Part shown: positions 29,701 to 38,877 of the stretch, piece after piece
Position numbering within the stretch: the stretch's first letter is position 1
How the letters are laid out: every line of letters begins with the position of its first letter
Origin: Staphylococcus marylandisciuri
Lineage (GTDB): Bacteria > Bacillota > Bacilli > Staphylococcales > Staphylococcaceae
Assembly: GCF_025519785.1 (NCBI RefSeq)
Contig: NZ_JAOPKZ010000001.1
Location: 124,001-188,000 of the forward strand
Reading direction: 5' to 3'
Length of the DNA stretch: 64,000 bases
Program-made: the position numbers and the translations under genes
Notes under the pieces: model-generated
Seen by the model: only the letters and a program-made list of their open reading frames with translations
Told to the model about the DNA's origin: nothing
Databases searched by the model: none

Positions 29701-29748
29701 AGTGAGACTCAATTCAAGCTAGTATGTCTGCTAGGTTTGAGTCTCACT
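29701..29748 (-). terminator. Terminator between tcaA and tcaB
   Basis: AGTGAGACTCAA (29701-29712) and TTGAGTCTCACT (29737-29748) form a perfect 12-bp stem. On the minus strand it is followed by a T-run (A-run at 29696-29700), so it should stop transcription coming from tcaA. Confidence 0.85.
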
Positions 29749-29830
29749 TCTTCACAATAAATTTCCAGAGTTCATTTAACTATTCACTTTAATTGTTGTC
29801 TTTAATTAGTGTAGGGTTAAAAGGCAGCAC

Positions 29831-31195
29831 TTAGTCTGAACTACTTACTATCTTTAAATCTTCCCCCTCATTATTACCTTCTAATTCATAATCCACTTTG
29901 CCATAACTACCGTCAGATTTATATTGATTCGTTGTGACGTAAAAGGTCTTTCCTTGCTTTATGACATCTAACACTTGAGGTGTGGCTGAATGCGTATATG
30001 ATTTTCGATTTACTTCATTCCGCGTTGATTTGTAGTTTGTAGTATCCTTTTTTAAATAATTTGAAACTAAGCCGAAATCATTTTGTAAGGTTGCTGAATT
30101 TAAGGCATTCGCGTAGTTGAAGAAAAAGTTAGTGAGTTTGTCTTTAAAGCTGCTCTCTTCTTTTTCTTTCTTTTCTACATATTTATTGATGTCATCTTCG
30201 TCAAACTTCAATGTCACGTTCGTCAAATCACGCATATTATCTGTTTTAACTTGAGTTGATGTGGATTTGAATGTCTTCTTCTTAACAGCACCTTCAGCTG
30301 AAACTGTAACTTCCTTAGTCTTAGGATATGGACCATATGCCTGTCCTTTTTTATAGTCATAAGTATGATCATTAATGTGAATGCGGATAGAGTTATGATC
30401 TAAATCCTTCGCGCCTTCAATTTTAGGCTCAATGTATGCTTCGTTAAAATCTTCATTAACATTCACAGTTTCTGAATTGCTATCTTTGAAATTAAATTTG
30501 AGTTCTCCGGTAAACTGCCCGGTGTTTGTTTCTCTCTTCGCATCGATCGAATAATTCCCCGGGATGAATTTACCGAGAGAGGTAGCTTTATCTTTATCAG
30601 CTTCTACCGTTTTTTGCTTATCATTAGATTTAAATTTATAAGTGGCATCCATCTTCGGTTTAACTATCGCCTCTTTGGATGGCGCAGTAAAGTTCATATT
30701 GTCAAAGAATAGATAACGTCTACCGTTTTTAGTGATTTGTAACAGGTTATCACCATTGCGCGATTTAACTGTATCTCTTACTCCATTACTATCATGATTT
30801 AATTGGTCTATCTTTTGATTCACCGCTTCTTTAAAACGTTTCATCCCTATTTCATTTTTTACATATTTTATGTAAGTCTCAGCCTGGTACCCGTCCACTT
30901 TATTATCCTTAGTACTTAATATGGTGGAAAGTTTTTGTGTATCATCATTTTCCATCGCATTGATAAGCAAGTTACTTTGAGCTTCAGGAGAGTTAAAGTT
31001 TCTAAGTAATATGAATAGTATTATTAAAAGTACGATGATGAAAAATGCAATGCCCCAGGGCACGATCTTACGCACCTTAATATTCGCTCTCTTACGCGAT
31101 TCTACACGTGAAGCGCGTGTTATATCATAGTCGCAATGTGGACAACGTTCTTCGTCTGTCTGACAGTGCTTTCCACAATTCGGACATTGTCGCAT
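29831..31195 (-). CDS. tcaA: TcaA, zinc-ribbon membrane protein
   Basis: A 454-residue protein. The N-terminus is a cytoplasmic zinc ribbon with paired cysteines (CPNCGKHC and CPHC, residues 4-21). One membrane segment follows near residues 47-67, then a large extracellular lysine-rich part with repeated beta-rich domains. This layout is that of TcaA of S. aureus, a cell-envelope protein whose loss raises glycopeptide resistance and which affects wall teichoic acid. ATG 31195 follows AGAGGTGA. tcaB is downstream, and a TcaR-like regulator is found at 37273 rather than next to it. Confidence 0.92.
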   Translation of the reverse strand: MRQCPNCGKHCQTDEERCPHCDYDITRASRVESRKRANIKVRKIVPWGIAFFIIVLLIILFILLRNFNSPEAQSNLLINAMENDDTQKLSTILSTKDNKVDGYQAETYIKYVKNEIGMKRFKEAVNQKIDQLNHDSNGVRDTVKSRNGDNLLQITKNGRRYLFFDNMNFTAPSKEAIVKPKMDATYKFKSNDKQKTVEADKDKATSLGKFIPGNYSIDAKRETNTGQFTGELKFNFKDSNSETVNVNEDFNEAYIEPKIEGAKDLDHNSIRIHINDHTYDYKKGQAYGPYPKTKEVTVSAEGAVKKKTFKSTSTQVKTDNMRDLTNVTLKFDEDDINKYVEKKEKEESSFKDKLTNFFFNYANALNSATLQNDFGLVSNYLKKDTTNYKSTRNEVNRKSYTHSATPQVLDVIKQGKTFYVTTNQYKSDGSYGKVDYELEGNNEGEDLKIVSSSD

Positions 31196-31705
31196 TTAAT
31201 CACCTCTACTTCTTCCGAACACATGTCATTTCGTTATTTTAACATATAAAGTATTTAGACTTCACGAAATAATTTAAAGCTGCGATATCTTATTAATGTT
31301 AATTAATTTTATGATTTATACTAGAAGGTTGAATGAGATATAAATATAGAAATGAATTTTACTTCTCTTAATTATCGCTACTACCCTTATTGACTATATA
31401 CTTTATTATATTTAGCCTAATTTCTTTTAATAAATAAAAGTGATTATATACACCTACTCCGCTACTACATTAGCTAACACTGTCATTATTAGAATCATTA
31501 TGAGCAGTGTATTAAGAAATGAAGACCATTTTAGAGAACAGTTCAATAAACGCTCTAGACTTTTTTACTTCCTTTATTAGTTATTATAGTTATTCTTCCA
31601 CTAAATTGATATACGTATTTGGACCTAGATCAATACTTCTTAACTATTGAGGTTACAACATAAATATTCACAATTTCTTCCTCTTATGTAAGCCACCTAC
31701 TTGAA
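31196..31705. other. Gap with no recognised gene
   Basis: Very AT-rich DNA upstream of tcaA. I see no ORF with a good ribosome-binding site and no clear structured RNA. The tcaA promoter should be near 31215-31330. Confidence 0.45.
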
Positions 31706-31791
31706 GCTGGGACATAATGGTCTTTGACTAGAGAGAAAGAGGGAGCGGGACAGAAATCTAATTTGACTAAAAAGATTTCTGTCCCGCTCCC
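31706..31791. repeat. C fragment plus module A hairpin
   Basis: GCTGGGACATAATGG through AGAGAGAAAGA (31706-31740) followed directly by an A hairpin (31741-31791, GGGAGCGGGACAG arms). It lies upstream of the MMPL gene. The downstream 135 bp to 31926 should carry that gene's promoter. Confidence 0.82.
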
Positions 31792-31926
31792 ACTTACTTA
31801 CCAACTCCTTTTAAAAACTTATACTACAACGATTAACTCTATATAAAATTTTTCCCATAACTAGTTGACTCATATCAACTAAGAGAGTATATTTTAATAT
31901 GTCATTAAAATTCTAAGGAGGGTAAT

Positions 31927-34428
31927 ATGAGGACAATACTGAAATTCAGATGGCTTATTTCAATTGTCGTAATCATTGCGGTCGCATGTACTTTAATCTT
32001 TGCTCCTAATTTATCTAAACTAGCAAGTGACCAAGGTAATATCGTTCCACCAAAAGATACTACCTCTCAGCAATACAACGAAAAGCTAAAAGATGTAGGG
32101 GCTGATTCTAAAAGTATCAGTGCAGTTATTCAACTCAATGATAAACTTGATAATTCAAGTAAGAAAGACATCAAATCATATATAAATAAAATTGAAAAAA
32201 TTAAAGGCGTAAAGGATACAATTTCTCCTTTCGAAAATAAAGATGTAGAGGATAAACTGGTTTCAAAAGATAAGAAGTCAGTCATGATCCCTATAGAAAC
32301 CAAAGATAATAGAAGTAAAACACTTGATGCCGCTGACGACATCAAGCATTTAGATAACAACTTTAAAGGGACTTACGTTACTGGAAATGACGTTATCTTC
32401 GACGATATTAATAAAAGTGTTGACGATGGACTGAAGACGACTGAAATTGTAACATTTATTCTCATTCTAGTTATCTTAGTCGTAGTCTTCCGTTCCGTAG
32501 TAACTCCATTCATACCGTTAGTATTAATCGGATTATCCTACGCATTCTCACAAGGGGTTCTAGCTTTACTTGTGAAGTATGCAGACTTCCCGGTATCAAT
32601 CTATATTCAGCCATTCCTAGTGGCCTTACTCTTTGGTATAGGAACCGATTACTGCATTCTGTTACTCAATCGATACAAGGAAGAGCTCGGTAAAGACCAA
32701 TCAAACTTTAATGCAGTCTATCATACTTTTAAAAACGGCGGACGCACCATACTCATTTGTGCCGTTACAGTACTAGTAGGCTTTGCAGCATTATTCTTTG
32801 TGAAGTTCGAACTCTTCAGATCAGCAGTAGGTATCGCAGTTGGGGTACTCTGTATGATGATCGTACTCTTTACTTTGTTCCCAACTCTATTAGTCTTACT
32901 TGGTGACAAAGCCTTTTGGCCAAGTAAACAAGCTAGCTCTCATAAGGATAGTGGTATTTGGGGTAAATTTGGTCAATTCACTACTACTAAACCATTTTTA
33001 GCTCTGGTAATTGTATTAATTATCATGGTACCTATCATTATGTTTACGCCTAACAATATCACTTACGATAATACTAATGAGATAAGTGACGACTATGATT
33101 CTATTAAGGCGATTAACATCATTAAAGATAAGTTCTCAGAGGGTCAAGCTTTTCCAGTTCAAATAGCGATTAAAGATGATCATAAACTAACAACCAATAA
33201 AGGTATTAACGACTTAGAAGCGCTTGCTCAATCACTTGAGAAAGTCAAAGGTGTAGATAAGGTTAATACTATCACCCGCCCTACAGGAGAACCGATCAAA
33301 CAGTTTAAAGCAACCTATCAACTCAATGAGATGCAGAAAAAAATCACTAGTGCAAATCAAGGCTTAGGACAAGTTAATGATGGCTTGGGAGATATGAATT
33401 CTCAAGTTTCACCACTAACAGATAGCAGTAAAGTTCAAGGCCTCATGCAACAAGGCAGTCAAGCTCCCGAACAAGCTAATCAAAAAGTAACACAGCAAGC
33501 TGGCCAAATGTCAGATGGACTCAAGCGTTCTCAAAACGGTATATCACAAGTCCAAGATGGTCAGAAGAAATTACAACAACGCTTGAAAGATATGTCAAAA
33601 GCTGACAGTATAAATAAATCTGGCATGTATATTACCGATGACATGTTGAAAAACAAAAAAGTGAAAGACGCTATTGACCAATACAGCGATGGCAAAGGTA
33701 AAGTCGTGCTACTCAATGTCGAATTGTCAGACGATCCATTTTCTAAGAAAGCGATGAATACAGTCGATTCGATCCATCACACTGTAAATAATCAAGTCAA
33801 AGATACAGCATTCAAAGATAGCACAGTAGAATACGGCGGTAAATCCTCTGAAAACAATGATTTACAAACAACGATAGATAATGATATGACTAAAGCGATT
33901 GTGCTCATTACTATCTTCTTATTCATCGTCTTACTCATCTTTGAACGTTCAATTATCATGCCGCTGTATATGATAACGTCTATATTAATTACGTATTATG
34001 CTTCTGTAGGCATTTCAAACCTCATCTTTGATAACGTATTAGGTATGGGCGGTCTGTTGCTCGTAGTGCCGTTCTTTAGCTTTGTAGTACTTATGGCTTT
34101 AGGCGTAGATTACGCCATCTTCTTGGTTAACCGATTTGGTGAAGAGGTTAAAGGCGGTAAAGATATTAATTCAGCATTACTTACAGCCATGCGTAAGATG
34201 GGTATCGTCATTATGACAGCATGTGTCATTCTCATCGGTACTGTGGCAGCATTGTATACTTCAGGTGCGATGACACTCATGGAAATTGCAACTGTAGTTA
34301 TACTAGGCCTAATCATTTACAATATCTTTATGTTGCCGCTCTTTATACCAGCCGTAGCCAAATCATTTGGCAAAGGTAATTGGTGGCCGTTTAAATCACC
34401 TTTTGATAAAAATAATACTCATCATTGA
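31927..34428 (+). CDS. MMPL/RND-family exporter
   Basis: A large membrane exporter of 833 residues with internal duplication: each half has one membrane helix, an extracellular loop of about 150-300 residues, then five helices. GIGTDYCILLLNRYKEEL (first half) and LGVDYAIFLVNRFGEEV (second half) are the conserved aspartate-bearing MMPL motifs for proton coupling. The second loop has a glutamine-rich stretch (around residues 470-555) suggesting coiled coil. The fold is that of S. aureus FarE, which exports fatty acids, but no FarR-like TetR gene is adjacent here, so I do not assign that name. RBS AAGGAGGG precedes ATG 31927. Confidence 0.9.
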   Translation: MRTILKFRWLISIVVIIAVACTLIFAPNLSKLASDQGNIVPPKDTTSQQYNEKLKDVGADSKSISAVIQLNDKLDNSSKKDIKSYINKIEKIKGVKDTISPFENKDVEDKLVSKDKKSVMIPIETKDNRSKTLDAADDIKHLDNNFKGTYVTGNDVIFDDINKSVDDGLKTTEIVTFILILVILVVVFRSVVTPFIPLVLIGLSYAFSQGVLALLVKYADFPVSIYIQPFLVALLFGIGTDYCILLLNRYKEELGKDQSNFNAVYHTFKNGGRTILICAVTVLVGFAALFFVKFELFRSAVGIAVGVLCMMIVLFTLFPTLLVLLGDKAFWPSKQASSHKDSGIWGKFGQFTTTKPFLALVIVLIIMVPIIMFTPNNITYDNTNEISDDYDSIKAINIIKDKFSEGQAFPVQIAIKDDHKLTTNKGINDLEALAQSLEKVKGVDKVNTITRPTGEPIKQFKATYQLNEMQKKITSANQGLGQVNDGLGDMNSQVSPLTDSSKVQGLMQQGSQAPEQANQKVTQQAGQMSDGLKRSQNGISQVQDGQKKLQQRLKDMSKADSINKSGMYITDDMLKNKKVKDAIDQYSDGKGKVVLLNVELSDDPFSKKAMNTVDSIHHTVNNQVKDTAFKDSTVEYGGKSSENNDLQTTIDNDMTKAIVLITIFLFIVLLIFERSIIMPLYMITSILITYYASVGISNLIFDNVLGMGGLLLVVPFFSFVVLMALGVDYAIFLVNRFGEEVKGGKDINSALLTAMRKMGIVIMTACVILIGTVAALYTSGAMTLMEIATVVILGLIIYNIFMLPLFIPAVAKSFGKGNWWPFKSPFDKNNTHH

Positions 34429-34477
34429 TACTAATGTTTAAGCAATAAAGATATTTATTAACTAAATGATAAACGAT

Positions 34478-34509
34478 CCCCTTTAAAGCAATGAGAGCTT
34501 TAAAGGGGG
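34478..34509. terminator. GC-anchored hairpin after the MMPL gene
   Basis: CCCCTTTAAAGC (34478-34489) pairs with GCTTTAAAGGGG (34497-34508). The T-tract is short, so termination may be partial. Confidence 0.65.
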
Positions 34510-34573
34510 TTGCTATATCTAGTGAATCCTTTGCTGTCGTTAGTCCTTTACTTGAACATCTATAACAAACTAG

Positions 34574-34622
34574 AAAAGCACTCAGATCTTCGTTAGCTTA
34601 CACGAATCATCTGAGTGCTTTT
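34574..34622. terminator. Bidirectional terminator between MMPL gene and bioB
   Basis: AAAAGCACTCAGAT (34574-34587) pairs with ATCTGAGTGCTTTT ending at 34622. A/T-rich ends serve both strands. It lies between convergent genes. Confidence 0.9.
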
Positions 34623-34644
34623 AATAATGATCTATTCTATGATT

Positions 34645-35646
34645 TTAAACTGTAAGGTTTTCCTTAACAGGCGTCGGCGCAGAATTATCTCTATCTATTT
34701 CGAATCCTAAATCCTCTATCATCTTAAAGTCTAACTGATTCGGCTGTCCTCCAGTAATTAAGTAATCGCCAACAAATATGGAGTTAGCAGCTTTTAAGGC
34801 TAAAGGTTGTAACGAGCGTAAGTTAACTTCACGCCCTCCTGCTATACGTATTTCCTTCGATGGATTAATTAGCCTAAATAACGCAATAATACGCAAGCAT
34901 TTCATAGGAGTTAACTCATCCATATCACCAAACTTCGTGCCTTTAATTGGATGGAGGAAATTGATCGGTATGCTATCCGCATCCATTTCTTTTAGCGCAA
35001 AGGCCATATCTAAAATATCCTGGTTTGATTCACCCATGCCGCAAATAACGCCTGAACAAGGTGAAATATTATTCTCCTTCATAATCTCTATCGTATTCGT
35101 TCTATCTTTATAAGTATGAGTGGAAACGACATTACCATGATAATTCTCGCTCGTGTTAATATTGTGGTTGTAACGATCCACACCTGCATCTTTAAGCTGC
35201 TTAGCTTGTTCCTCATTAGCTAGACCAAGACAAGCACAAATGCGCAATTGTGGGTGTTTAGCTTTGATTTGTTCTACAGTTTCACTTATATGAGTAACCT
35301 CTTTATTACTCGGCCCACGTCCACTCATGACGATACAATATGTTCCAATGTTATGTTCACTCGCTACATCGGCTCCATCCATAATTTCTTGTTGAGAAAT
35401 AAGGCTGTAGCGTGTTTTTTGTTTCATTTCACGAGATTGTCCACAATAACCGCAGTCCTCAGGACAAATACCACTTTTCGCATTAAGAATCATATTAAGT
35501 TTTACTTTTTTCCCATAATAGTGCTTTCTTAATTTATAAGCTTCATTAAGTAATAATAATGTATCTATTGAATCATCTTCATAAATATTCAGGAAGTCCG
35601 CTTTAGAAATTTCTTCCCCTTGCAATATTCTTTCAGCTAGTTCCAT
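34645..35646 (-). CDS. bioB: Biotin synthase
   Basis: BioB is a radical-SAM enzyme that inserts sulfur into dethiobiotin. The cluster-binding motif is [10 protein letters not shown] with Cys61, Cys65 and Cys68. [24 protein letters not shown] is the next strong family block, then [12 protein letters not shown] and [10 protein letters not shown]. Length 333, as usual. ATG 35646 follows GATGAGGAG. It is alone here: no bioA, bioD or bioF is within the window. A biotin-operator-like palindrome lies about 80 bp upstream (35727-35763). Confidence 0.97.
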   Translation of the reverse strand: MELAERILQGEEISKADFLNIYEDDSIDTLLLLNEAYKLRKHYYGKKVKLNMILNAKSGICPEDCGYCGQSREMKQKTRYSLISQQEIMDGADVASEHNIGTYCIVMSGRGPSNKEVTHISETVEQIKAKHPQLRICACLGLANEEQAKQLKDAGVDRYNHNINTSENYHGNVVSTHTYKDRTNTIEIMKENNISPCSGVICGMGESNQDILDMAFALKEMDADSIPINFLHPIKGTKFGDMDELTPMKCLRIIALFRLINPSKEIRIAGGREVNLRSLQPLALKAANSIFVGDYLITGGQPNQLDFKMIEDLGFEIDRDNSAPTPVKENLTV

Positions 35647-35726
35647 TAAAAAAACTCCTCATCCTTGTTTTTATAATTACCCGTTTATAACATAAGCCTA
35701 CCTCTTCATCATAGCGTTTTCGCCTC

Positions 35727-35763
35727 ACAATGTAAACTTAATATATAAATATATTTACATTGT
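35727..35763 (-). promoter_or_regulatory. Probable BirA (biotin repressor) operator of bioB
   Basis: ACAATGTAAAC and ATTTACATTGT are 11-bp inverted arms (one mismatch) separated by 15 bases of AT-rich sequence. Long arms with a 14-16 base spacer are the known layout of BirA operators in Firmicutes, and the site is in the expected place before bioB. The core promoter probably overlaps it. Confidence 0.75.
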
Positions 35764-35772
35764 AGACAAGAG

Positions 35773-35940
35773 AGAAGCCGGGACAAAAGCATTTAGGATT
35801 TGAGCAAAACCGAACGATGAGTAAAATTGTATTCCAAATTTAGTCGACTCGTTGTCTCTGTCGACAATCCTACTATTGGAACGCCCTTAATCGGTTTCCC
35901 AGAGTCCAGCCACTTTATGTCTAAAGCTCTAAGAGAGCCA
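35773..35940 (-). repeat. Degenerate F-E remnant of the composite repeat
   Basis: GAAGCCGGGACAAAAGC to ATTTGAGC (35773-35806) resembles module E. CGCCCTTAATCGGTTTCCC (35882-35900) is module F in reverse, with one mismatch. Read on the minus strand this is F then E with A to D missing. I see nothing else in the bioB-DUF218 gap (35647-36080) apart from the BirA-type site. Confidence 0.65.
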
Positions 35941-36080
35941 TATGTGAGCACATTGGGGCATGGGATACTGTAGTTATAGAATATTACAAGCTGACTAAGA
36001 ACTACGAACTATTCCAAGTAACGAAGCAGAATATGCTTACCTTTTAAAAATAAATGTTTTCTAATGTACATTAAAAATAG

Positions 36081-37049
36081 TTAAGGAATCAACCACATCG
36101 TTAGTAGAGTACTAAAAAATAATAGCGCAAAATATATAGTTAATAATAGACGGTATTGATACATCAAAGCGAGAAAATCACGCTCCATCATCACATGTAA
36201 AAAGGTTAAGGGCGAGCTACTACCCAATCCTTCCATCTTCAGACCGAACTTTTGACCAAATCTAAGCGCGCGCAAGATGTGGAAATGACTTGTAATACAT
36301 ACTATCGTGCTCGATAACATCTGATTATCCTTTAATACTTTATATGATTGTTCTATGTTTTGGAAAGTACTTGTAGATTGTGTTTCCATTATAATAACTG
36401 TATCAGGTACACCATTTTTCACTAAGTACCGCTTCATAGCTAACGCTTCTGAAATGGGTTCATCCGCCCCTTGGCCACCGCTGACTATAATGCTTGCCCT
36501 GGGATGTTTACTCCATACTTGAATAACCTTATCTAACCTAGAAGCCAGCATAGGAGTTACCTCTTCTGTGAATATACCCGCGCCTAACACTAAGAATATT
36601 TCAGGTTCCACTAGTAACTGTCTCTTACTATAAAAAGCAGCAGTAAAGGTGACGTAACAGTTAAATGTATATAGTGTACTTAACCCAATCAACGATAACC
36701 ACATAAATATAACGTTCAGACCTATAGGCAACAAGCTGATGTATAATGTGGAAAGGGTGAATAATACCGCCCACCCGACAATGCGATAGAGTCGTTTAAC
36801 GAACTTAAGGCCGACATCACTAGTTAAGAGGTAAAGATACCTTAAATGTAATAGCACCGTTTGCAGTAGTAATAACACCAGAAAGTCAATCGGCCAAGTC
36901 TTTGTCGCCAGATGATAGAAGATAATACAGAAGCCAATAACAACTTGGAAGATATAAATATTGATCGTTATCAATTTAGAAAAATGACAATAAATTCCTA
37001 AAAATAGGATCAAGTTGAGCAAACATAGAATGGTGGTTAACAATGTCAT
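36081..37049 (-). CDS. DUF218 (YdcF/ElyC-like) membrane protein
   Basis: A 322-residue protein with four or five N-terminal membrane segments (residues 1-140), a DUF218 domain (about 147-290) and a final C-terminal membrane helix. Domain motifs are FLVLGAGIF, SIIVSGGQGADEPISEA, and METQSTSTFQNI, then ITSHFHILRALRFG with the conserved histidine. Relatives such as SanA and ElyC act in envelope integrity or lipid-carrier metabolism; the reaction is not defined. ATG 37049 follows GAGGTG. It is divergent from the tcaR-like gene. Confidence 0.85.
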   Translation of the reverse strand: MTLLTTILCLLNLILFLGIYCHFSKLITINIYIFQVVIGFCIIFYHLATKTWPIDFLVLLLLQTVLLHLRYLYLLTSDVGLKFVKRLYRIVGWAVLFTLSTLYISLLPIGLNVIFMWLSLIGLSTLYTFNCYVTFTAAFYSKRQLLVEPEIFLVLGAGIFTEEVTPMLASRLDKVIQVWSKHPRASIIVSGGQGADEPISEALAMKRYLVKNGVPDTVIIMETQSTSTFQNIEQSYKVLKDNQMLSSTIVCITSHFHILRALRFGQKFGLKMEGLGSSSPLTFLHVMMERDFLALMYQYRLLLTIYFALLFFSTLLTMWLIP

Positions 37050-37272
37050 GACAACACCTCAATCATTATAGTCAAATTGATAGGAAACTTCTTTTGAGTT
37101 ATTCGTTCGTAATTATAATAACGAAACTTTCAACATGAGTAGTTTATTGATAATATTAAATTGGTATTATCTTAACAATTAGCTATATTATAGCAGTTTC
37201 TGAGAATACATGTGATACAATTTACTAGCTTATAACTGAGTGAATATTAATAGATTGTTTAGAGGTGCTACG

Positions 37273-37728
37273 ATGGTAAAAAACTTAAGAAATCATATTG
37301 ATTTTATGGGTGAATTTCTAGATGACACGAACCAATTGCTTACACAATTGCTGAAAGATATGCGTGCTTCTTGTAATATATCTAAAGAACAAGAAGACGT
37401 TATTCTTATGTTAAATAATGAAGGCGCTTTAACCCTATCTCAAATCACAGAACGTCAAGGCGTTAACAAAGCTGCAGTGAGTCGCCGAATCAAAAAGCTC
37501 ATACAATCTGAATTAGTTGATTGGGGAGAAAATGATGAGAATTCAGATCAACGCTTTAAGTATATAACTTTGACTGAAAAGGGTCATGATTACTGCGAGA
37601 AATCTAAGACTTTAATCACCGATATTGTAAGTGAAATATTAAGCGATTTAAGTGATGATGAAATACACCAAGCGCATACTGTATTAGAAAAAATAGATAA
37701 TCGACTCAAACGTTATTTAAATAAGTAA
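37273..37728 (+). CDS. tcaR: TcaR-like MarR-family regulator
   Basis: A winged-helix MarR-family protein of 151 residues, the length I recall for S. aureus TcaR. Its recognition region, ITERQGVNKAAVSRRIKKL, is almost identical to what I recall of TcaR, a regulator of ica, spa and sarS in staphylococci. The wing is DQRFKYITLTEKG. ATG 37273 follows AGAGGTG; the frame opens at 37240 without a site. In S. aureus the gene adjoins tcaA; here MMPL, bioB and a DUF218 gene intervene. Confidence 0.85.
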   Translation: MVKNLRNHIDFMGEFLDDTNQLLTQLLKDMRASCNISKEQEDVILMLNNEGALTLSQITERQGVNKAAVSRRIKKLIQSELVDWGENDENSDQRFKYITLTEKGHDYCEKSKTLITDIVSEILSDLSDDEIHQAHTVLEKIDNRLKRYLNK

Positions 37729-37747
37729 AGTTGAATAATATATTTGA

Positions 37748-37793
37748 TATGCGGAGTAAGAGCTAACCCGCTTTCCTCATATAGGGCCTTTTT
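37748..37793 (+). terminator. Weak terminator after tcaR
   Basis: ATATGCGGAGTAAG folds imperfectly onto CTTTCCTCATAT, followed by a CTTTTT run at 37788-37793. Confidence 0.45.
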
Positions 37794-37810
37794 AATATCG
37801 AATCTAGCGG

Positions 37811-37855
37811 ATGAGACATAAAGTTTCTGTGCTCTAAGAAACTGATTAACGGCGG
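37811..37855 (+). repeat. Solo copy of module F
   Basis: GATGAGACATAAAGTTTCTG then TGCTCTAAGAAACTGATTAACGGCG in pieces matches the F modules at 53641 and 55301. It has no adjoining A-E modules. Nothing else is recognised between tcaR and 38020. Confidence 0.65.
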
Positions 37856-38020
37856 ACACAAAAGCAGGATTGTCGACAGACACGATCACGATTCGACAAA
37901 ATGATGACCAACTATACTATTTAAGTCGCATGAACTGACCTTAGGAGATCTTGTGGTGATAGGCTGAAATGGACCCCAAAACAGCGAAATTATTGAATAC
38001 GATGTATAGTATGTAGAAAA

Positions 38021-38062
38021 AAGCAGTAAAAGCATTTTCAATTAGAAAATACCTTACTGCTT
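38021..38062. terminator. Hairpin downstream of hrtA
   Basis: AAGCAGTAA (38021-38029) pairs with TTACTGCTT (38054-38062), flanked by A-run and T-run, so it is a bidirectional terminator. Confidence 0.75.
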
Positions 38063-38068
38063 TTTATT

Positions 38069-38158
38069 GAGGTTGGGACATAATAGTCTTTGACTAGAGA
38101 GAAAGAGGGAGCGGGACAGAAATCTTTTTTATTCAAATTAGATTTCTGCCCCGCTCCC
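38069..38158. repeat. C fragment plus module A hairpin, loop inverted
   Basis: GAGGTTGGGACATAATAG to GAGAGAAAGA, then GGGAGCGGGACAG and a loop reading TTTTTTATTCAAATTAG, right arm GATTTCTGCCCCGCTCCC (one mismatch). It is immediately downstream of hrtA. Confidence 0.82.
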
Positions 38159-38205
38159 GAGTCAATCTTCATTCATTTTTCTTCTACCTTTCAACGATGT
38201 GACCC

Positions 38206-38877
38206 TTATTCCTTTTCTTTAATTTGACCGTCTTCTAAATAGATTACACGATCAGCATAATCAAATAATCTTTGATCGTGGGTTATCATAATACCTACCT
38301 TGTTATCTTTTTTAATATGATTGCGCAGCATTTCGACGACATAAGTGGCACGGTCAGCATCTAAGCTTGCTGTCGGTTCGTCAGCGAGGATCATTTTGGG
38401 ATCATTCATAAATGCACGCATAATTGCTACACGTTGTTTCTCCCCGCCAGAAAGATGGTTAGGGTAAACAGTTAAGCGTTTCTCTAGTCCAATTTCAGTT
38501 AATAGTTTTCGAGCTCTTTGCTTAGCTGCTCTCGCAGACTGTCCCGCTTCTTTTCCTACAGTTATTAACTGCTCCTCAACTGTTAGATAAGGTACGAGAT
38601 GAGAAGATTGGAAGATAAATCCTATTTCAGTTAAGCGTAAAGAACTAGCTTTCTTACTATTGTTAAATAGCGGTTGTTGATTAAACCGTATTTCTCCGGC
38701 ACTCTGGCTAAGCAACCCACCTAATATCGTTAATAACGTCGTCTTTCCAGAGCCAGATGCACCTGTCAAGATGATAAATTCTCCTTCTGAAACTTCAAAG
38801 TTTAAATTTTTCAATACTGTAGTCTCCGCTTGTCCTTCTCCAAATGTTTTTTCCAATTGGTCAACAATTAAACTCAT
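38206..38877 (-). CDS. hrtA: Haem efflux ABC transporter ATPase HrtA
   Basis: The ATP-binding subunit of the HrtAB system that relieves haem toxicity, 223 residues, at the inner face of the membrane. Walker A is GASGSGKTT, the signature LSGGEKQRV, Walker [13 protein letters not shown], and the H-loop MITHDQ. It belongs to the MacB/LolD-like group. Its ATG overlaps the hrtB stop as ATGA, so translation is coupled. Assignment rests on the hrtBA-hssRS neighbourhood. Confidence 0.95.
   Translation of the reverse strand: MSLIVDQLEKTFGEGQAETTVLKNLNFEVSEGEFIILTGASGSGKTTLLTILGGLLSQSAGEIRFNQQPLFNNSKKASSLRLTEIGFIFQSSHLVPYLTVEEQLITVGKEAGQSARAAKQRARKLLTEIGLEKRLTVYPNHLSGGEKQRVAIMRAFMNDPKMILADEPTASLDADRATYVVEMLRNHIKKDNKVGIMITHDQRLFDYADRVIYLEDGQIKEKE

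Noticed and set aside
31927..34428. Naming the MMPL gene farE
   Set aside because: The fold fits but the divergent FarR-type regulator that defines the far locus is absent.
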